Source of the DNA: Melampsora larici-populina 98AG31
Taxonomy: Eukaryota > Basidiomycota > Pucciniomycetes > Pucciniales > Melampsoraceae
DNA: 64,000 nucleotides
Direction of reading: 5' to 3'
NCBI RefSeq assembly: GCF_000204055.1
Contig: NW_006768858.1
Location: 58,976-122,975 of the forward strand
Part shown: in pieces, positions 57,976 through 64,000 of the stretch
How positions within the stretch are numbered: position 1 is the stretch's first letter
How the letters are laid out: each line of letters starts with the position of its first letter
The notes under the pieces: model-generated
Seen by the model: only the letters and a program-made list of their open reading frames with translations
Database searches by the model: none
What the model was told of the DNA's origin: nothing
Made by a program: the position numbers and the translations under genes

Positions 57976-58600
57976 TTGTTACCCTATGGATCAGAATGAG
58001 ATGTTGAGCAAGAAGATGTTGTACTTTGGTTCTAGCAATTAATGTTTTGAATATAAGTGATCTTTGAAAACAAACCATCAATCCCAAGGCTTTGTTACCA
58101 TCAAAAACCATTGGCCTCATCAAAAAGTCCAATTGTTAAAATGTGTATCCGGTCTTCAGAGATTGTAGCAGAATCAAGTATAATCAAAGTTCCAGTGAGA
58201 TTTTGTTCACTTTCATAAGCAATCATATCAGGTAATGTGAGCATTTGAGATTTGACCTATTGTTTGTATGGACGTGTAGAAGCCATTATGTGTTTCAATT
58301 CTTCAACAACAACAATTAGACCTACAGCTGTATCAACTAAGAGGATTTGACCAGGTCGAAGTTGTCCTTTACAAACATTTTGAGCAGGGTCAATAGGAAT
58401 GTTGTCAACTTCAGAAGCACCAATCTGATATCATCATCAGTAGTTACCCATCTGCAAGGTCTTCCATTTTGATCCAAATTCGCACCATAGTATCTTCCAT
58501 CTGAGAATGTGAAATGAGCTGGACCCTACCAAGGTTCCATAAGAGCTATATCTGATGAAAATGCTGAAACAAACATGCCATAGGATTTGAAGGGTGGTGG
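57976..58600 (-). pseudogene. GLT1: Glutamate synthase (GLT1) pseudogene, upstream part
   Basis: From 58600 down, the frames give ALMEPW, then (after TAG 58528-58526) GPAHFTFSDGRYYGANLDQN, GRPCRWVTTDDD, a one-base frame change, then IGASEV, LRPGQILLVDT, a TAG, and VKSQMLTLP. These are consecutive conserved blocks of the class-II glutaminase to synthase linker region of fungal GOGAT. Further down are weaker matches (SATISEDRI, LFDEANGF) with stops. The relic runs into the right end of Harbinger B and continues at 46127. Confidence 0.85.
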
Positions 58601-60716
58601 GTCCAATGAGGAAGACAAGGGTGTGTGTAGTTTGCGGTGATTGAGATTCTGTTTGAGATTCTGTTTAGAGTTCAGTTTGGAGATATTTCGAAAAAGTTTG
58701 ATGAAGAATGTGAAAAGTATTGGTTTTGAATACTTGGTCTGGACTGGAACTTGGTTTTAAGTTTTGATTGGATTGTATGCTGTTTTGATTGATAAATGCC
58801 TTTGTTAGTGTATGTAGTTGACAATTACCAATGCCCTGTATAGATCATCACAAAATCAAAATGAGCACAATGGCAAGTGTATGGAAAGATTTGAATTTAA
58901 AATTTGTGAAGACATACCAGGTTTATCAATTCTAATATAACCCAAACAACATTCACAGACCACCAGCCATACCAGTGTAATCATGTGCTGAAAAACACAA
59001 TATTATGCCAAAGTTGAGCATTCTCCAAAACTTCCACAAAGTCAAGCTCAGCCATTGATGACCAAGTGATAGGAGGTATCCAGGAGGGTAGCTGCTCTCT
59101 GGGAATTGCAAGGAAAGAATCAATAAAGTGACCCAAGGAAAGCTTTGATGACCATGGGTATGAAGAGTTGGTGTTAGAGGATAAGGTTACTGGATTGATT
59201 TTTGGAAGATCCAGAGCATTCCTAGAAATCAGTTGGACATAGACTGTGCAGAGGGTCGAATTGGGAGGCTAAATTCTTCACTCAGTACACAGCAGATGTG
59301 AATTGGCATTAGTGGAAGGGACAAGGGAGCCAGTTGATTTGAATATGGGTTGCATTGTGGCTGCATGATTGAGAAGGAGGGGGTGTATCTTTCTCTTATA
59401 TGTTGTAGGTATTGGGTCAGGATTCAAGAATGTGGTGAATGTATTGACCTAAGGTTTATGTATAAGAAGTGGTGAATGAAGAGGTAGGAACATAATGATA
59501 AGCGGGTATTGGTGGAAGACAAGTACCAACAAGTACCGGGACCAATTAATATATCCATTGCACAAGACTAGGGATATGGCTTCTGATATGTATGATGGAA
59601 GAAACTCCATGGCAGGGTCAGTTTGGGCTGTTGAACAGGGTAGGAGCTGGCGGTGAAAGAATGGTGCATTGTACTGACTCTCAGGACAAGGATGCAGTGG
59701 CAACCTGCAAGTGAAGAATGTCCTGGGCTGAGGTATGGAAACATAGAATGAGTGTATTCCCCTGTGGGGATGGGGACCATGATCAATGAGTACATAACCT
59801 GACTGACATGACCAAGGCTTTCTCAGTCAAGGTTATGTAGCTTCTATCACACATTTCCACTTCATTATTACAAGTGGTTGCACCTTGAGTATACTTGTAT
59901 GACCAATATGGCACAAGCCACCCTTCTTGACGTATTCACAGTTGCATATAAAAAGAGAAACCATTGTCAGTGTTTAATGCCATACCAGCCACAATCCATG
60001 TCACAATCTTTTACTAATTATCTCACCTGTCTTACTTTTGCCTTCTTCATAAATTCCTTCAAAATTCCTTCATGGAACTTCAAACTTTATGGGCTTGAAA
60101 GCCACTTGGAAATTGATGCAATGTGGAATGTACAAAATTCTGTCTGAATGTTGTCACTGGATTTCAATCTTTTTGTCCACAGTCAAAACTCCGTCAGGAT
60201 AATGTCAAAGAATTTTGATTTTTTTTGCATTGTCAAAATTCTGTACACAGAATTTTGTGTTTCTTTTGGAAAGCAAAATTCCCAACAAAAAAAACAGAAA
60301 TTCCATATGGAATTGCAAATTATGTTTGAAGTGTGAGCGTTGTTGAACTGTTCCTGTGTAGGAATAGAAACAGTATTGCTACTTCTATCATTGACTGGTG
60401 GTGTGATCCTACAAGTTCTTTGAGACTTTTGACTACTAGGGACATTGGTGGGGAACACTGGATTTGAAGATAGGTCAAATACATAGACTGGGTTGTTGTC
60501 TGGGGTAACCTGGCCTGTAGGAATTGGCCCTTCATTTTGGTGAATTGGTCAACTCTCATTCTCATACAACTTAACAAGGTTGGATGCAAATTTCAACCAT
60601 TGTTGGTACCAATGTTGGGATGAATAGGGCATGATCTTAGAATATTGGGATTGGACCTGTGACATTGATTTATTAACTGAGCTGTTGGGTGCAGTATATG
60701 GAGCGGTAATGGCTGC
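58601..60716. other. Gene-free stretch
   Basis: No supported gene or bounded element. 60180-60310 contains several copies of CAAAATTCTG/CAGAATTTTG in both orientations, perhaps an old inverted-repeat element. The open frames at 59449-59795 and 60183-60589 lack motifs. Confidence 0.4.
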
Positions 60717-61750
60717 TGTCAGCCCTGAGTACTAAACCAGAGTACCAATGGGTGACGTATTGTAATAAAAACCTTAAAAATAGCAATTACAACTCAAGGC
60801 TCAGTTTCAAGAGTCAAGTTACATATGATTTAGCATATGTAACATGTGCGGAACTTACATTACAGGGTATGAACATACATAACTTTGATGTAAACTAAAG
60901 GTACATATATTCCACAGCCGTATCACATACATAACAAGTGAAATATACTTATAATTCAATAGTAACTGTCTTACTGTAATCAACCTAACCATAAAACCAC
61001 AATTTTTGCGCACTTGTAGTCCAAAGATTTCCGAGGTTCAGACTATATAAACCCTGAAAATCCAACCAAATTTAGAGGAATAACATTATCACATTGTTAT
61101 TCAACAACTACACAACTTTGCTTTTATTCATCTTCCTAGAACCTTTAAACTTTGATTATCAATTATCAAAATTTAAAGGCCTGATTCTACAAACCTTGAA
61201 ACTCAAACCTTGTGTCTTGTTGCTTATTCTGTGTGCTCATTCAACCTTGTTTTTGTCTGATTAGATTCCGTAATCAGTAGCTTTTGTAATATCCATACGG
61301 TGGAATTACGTATAAGGAAGTAGTCCTTGAGTGCTGCTTATATCAGATTTGGGATTCATCTGATATAAGAAACTCTTAATCTACGCGGAAATCTCTATTA
61401 GTCAGAGTGTAAAGTTCCCGGTGTTATAAAAGACTTTAACACCACCTTCTTTGACCTTTCTTTGAATAAGAAGAGGATCAATTTAGGATTGAGAACTGCG
61501 TGCCAGTTGCTCTTATTTTTAACTATTGCAAGGACAATAATTAACCCAAAATCCCTGGGCTAAATCGTTTGTTTAAAGGTCAAGTAACTGGAGTCTTTAC
61601 TTGTTTATTACAAGTAAAGCTCCTACGCCCACGTCTTTACCCGCTCAAACTTGTGGATACTAATCCCCACAAGTCTAGTAGAAGTTTGTTTAAACTTCTA
61701 TCCTCTTGTTTATTGAATCTACTAGCCCAACAGAGGCTAGTAGGCTCACA
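60717..61750 (+). repeat. Solo LTR
   Basis: 1034 bp, TGTCAGCCC to GGCTCACA, TSD GCTGC on both sides (60712-60716 and 61751-61755); TATATAAA at 61044-61051. Very similar to the solo LTR at 47179-48203. Confidence 0.95.
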
Positions 61751-61788
61751 GCTGCCAAGCTATGGGAGATCTCCCTAGCAACACTGCC

Positions 61789-61945
61789 ACTATACTATAC
61801 TATACCAGTATAGTACTATACCAGGTATAGTATAGTTTAGACTATACTTAACAAATGACAGTATAGTATAGTATAGTACTTGACTACACTATACTATACT
61901 ATACTATACTATACTATACCGAGTATAGTATTGTAGTACTAGTAC
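61789..61945. repeat. TATAG/CTATA subterminal repeats, left
   Basis: More than 20 copies of TATAG or its complement CTATA, in both orientations. The mirror array at 63583-63738 includes a palindrome around 63610-63715. Likely transposase-binding subterminal repeats; the arrays would also fold into hairpins. Confidence 0.8.
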
Positions 61946-62665
61946 AATCTTCACCTCACCAGAACTCCTTACAATCAATAAGATGATCAATCACAGCATG
62001 ACCAATCAACTTCATGAGGAGATTTTCCCCATCAAGCACCTCACCAACTTACCCACAACAAAAACCAAAAAGCTCCTTGACTTGCAAGTTCATCCTCCCA
62101 CCCGTGTATGTATGTAAAATATTGTTATAAGTATGAAAACAATGTCAATCATGGTCTTGTGATTGACAAATGATCAAAGAAAACATCTCTTTAGATCACC
62201 AAACAAAGTCAGCAACAAGACAAAGCTAAAACACCAGCTTTGACAAGATGACCTGGTTTCTAAATTTGTATAAAGAGGTTTCTAAATTCATATCAAGATT
62301 GAAATCATGTAGACTGGAAGTTTTGAATGTTATAGAGATCACACAGCAAGCATCATCTGGTTTCATTGTTTTATATCAATTGATGTTAATGTAGAATTGA
62401 TATAGGCATCAAGAATGAAGGGACCCTTGAAGGTTTTCCCCCTTATTGGCATTAGATAATAGATAGTTTCAAAGTTGTCTCGTTCATTCTCTTGCAGCTT
62501 ATTTATTATCATAACCCAACAGAAAATCAAGCTCCTACTTTCTTCAATGAAAATCAAAACAATTTGTACACTTGTTGGCTACAAATGAGATAGATAGGAT
62601 CAGACATGGAGATAGTCAATGGAGGATGAGAGCCCTCAATCAGAAAAAGTACCTCAAGTCTCTTT

Positions 62666-63048
62666 CACTGCCAGCATTAAATAGGTTCCCTGGTCGGAAC
62701 ATGACCTAGGCTGGGAATATCATTGAGAGAAGAATGGAGCATCAAATCATCTTGCACTGCACATCTGAGCCATAAAGCATACACTACATATGTGCAAACA
62801 TCTGAATAAATCCTTAGCTATCAGCTACATACAGGTCCGCTCAGTTATCTGCTCATCTAGATAAGAAAATCATGTGTAATACATGCTGTAACTTTGTTCA
62901 GATTGAGACACACATTTCAAAATATTGACTACATATATCACAATGGCTACTCAGGAAATATTGATGGAACTGTGTAACAGTAGCAGAATGGGAATCTGAT
63001 CACTAGGACCCATATTCCCATCTGGGAACCTCTTTAATGCTGGCAGTG
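62666..63048. mobile_element. CACTA-type non-autonomous element (383 bp)
   Basis: Inverted ends CACTGCCAGCATTAAATAGG and CACTGCCAGCATTAAAGAGG; TTT on both sides (62663-62665 and 63049-63051). The interior is shared with 41977-42599 and, in deleted form, with 28282-28422. Confidence 0.88.
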
Positions 63049-63117
63049 TTTATTCATCATCCTTTGTTTGAATTTGAATCTATTGTTACTTTTGAAATCA
63101 GCTGTCAATTCTTCTGA

Positions 63118-63295
63118 TTTCATTTTGAGATTGAGTCTTGATTTTGATTTGATTTTAGTTTTGATTTGATTCCACTAAGTTTTGATTCGATTCCGATAAG
63201 TTTTGATTTGATTTCATGATAAGTTTTGATTCGATTTCATGATAAGTTTTGATTTGATTCCAATAAGTTTTGATTTGATTTCCATAAGTTTTTTC
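63118..63295. repeat. TAAGTTTTGATTTGATT minisatellite
   Basis: About seven imperfect units of 17-22 bp (for example GATAAGTTTTGATTCGATT) inside the 61779-63748 element. Confidence 0.75.
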
Positions 63296-64000
63296 AAGAG
63301 GTCGGTTCTAATTTTGGTTCATTGTTAATTTGATCATGATTCTCTTTGTGTGATTGTTCAAATGATTGATTGAATGATGGATTGTTTATTCTTTTATGTT
63401 TTGATGCTTTTTTGTTCTTAGTGTCAAGAAGGACAAGATTGAAAAGATGGGGTTCTCAATAAATCATGTAGGATGAGAGGATTTGAGTAGTTTGATTTGA
63501 ATTTCAATCGTTGAGGTTTTGTTGGATTTTCATTTGGAACTGGATTGATGATCAATGGAATTATGGGTCCCTTTCCCTCTTGACCATACTATACTTGATA
63601 CTGTAGTATAGTACCGAGTTTTCAGTACTATACTTTGAAAGTATAGTATATAAAAAGGTAGTCCAATCCTATGCTTTCAAAGTATAGTAGTGAAAACTCA
63701 GTACTATACTACAGTATCACAATACTGTATAGTATAGTGGCAGTGTTGTCCCTAGCAATGTCATAATCAAAACTGCCATTGTTGCTCATTTATGAAACAA
63801 TGATATGCCAAAATTGGTTTGTAGAGAGATTTTGAATACTTTCATCATGACTTTTTATAGATGAATGGGTTGAAAGCAAAAAAGATAGGAACAATTGATA
63901 GCTTGAATAAGATAAGACACTTTGAAACAGGAGAACTAGAATGCAATAAGTCTTGACTTGGTGGTGAACAGCTTGTGACCTCATTGCTGTCAACCAAATA

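Larger units (their letters stand above)
61779..63748. mobile_element. Non-autonomous hAT-like element (1970 bp), 7-bp TSD
   Basis: Inverted ends CAACACTGCCACTATACTA, flanked on both sides by TCCCTAG (61772-61778 and 63749-63755). Just inside both ends lie dense TATAG/CTATA repeats. The interior is AT-rich and non-coding and holds a CACTA-type element (62666-63048). The CAAC end and 7-bp duplication link it to hAT A, B and C. Confidence 0.85.

Noticed and set aside
60121..60310. Repeated CAAAATTCTG words in both orientations
   Set aside because: Suggestive of an old inverted-repeat element, but no ends or duplication could be defined.

Overview
The window looks like a repeat-choked, AT-rich stretch of a basidiomycete nuclear genome, most likely a rust fungus (Pucciniales). 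This is inferred from short GT-AG introns (about 60-120 bp), the mix of Ty3/gypsy, hAT, PIF/Harbinger and CACTA-type elements, and the style of the two-gene Harbinger elements. No intact host gene is visible. The only recognisable host gene is a broken glutamate synthase (GLT1) fragment. I saw no rRNA, tRNA or CRISPR.

Layout. 1-8322: the 3' nine-tenths of a Ty3/gypsy retrotransposon with a C-terminal chromodomain, carrying a small CACTA-type element in gag and a solo LTR of its own family in integrase, and ending in a 3' LTR. 8507-18407: AT-rich sequence with one broken two-exon gene, one small acidic ORF and two inverted-repeat elements. 18408-30482: PIF/Harbinger element A, with a DDE nuclease gene (+) facing a second gene (-). 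The second gene is split by a 5.0-kb hAT element (22134-27131), which itself holds a TA-flanked miniature element. A CACTA-type element sits at the second gene's start codon and a solo LTR lies near the right end. 30483-37032: AT-rich sequence with two more miniature elements. 37040-41340: hAT element B. 41429-44822: a decayed second Ty3/gypsy pol (-) with a CACTA-type insertion. 45871-58600: a GLT1 pseudogene (-) split by PIF/Harbinger element B (46128-57972). Element B has been hit by hAT element C (which holds a solo LTR), by a CACTA element with about 320-bp inverted arms, and by a 1.2-kb hAT-like element carrying an unrelated coding fragment. 60717-63748: a solo LTR and a fifth hAT-like element.

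How it fits together. Nearly every element boundary was fixed by matching terminal inverted repeats with target-site duplications (TSDs): 5 bp for LTRs, TWA-type 3 bp for Harbinger, 3 bp for CACTA and, unexpectedly, a constant 7 bp for all five hAT-like elements. Removing each insertion plus one TSD copy restores an open frame at most junctions, so the insertion order can be read directly. All transposase genes are broken by stops, mostly TGA, consistent with decay at CpG. The most unusual findings are the 7-bp-TSD hAT lineage, the gene-fragment-carrying 55238-56472 element, the four-level nest inside GLT1, and a possible AT-AC intron in hAT B.
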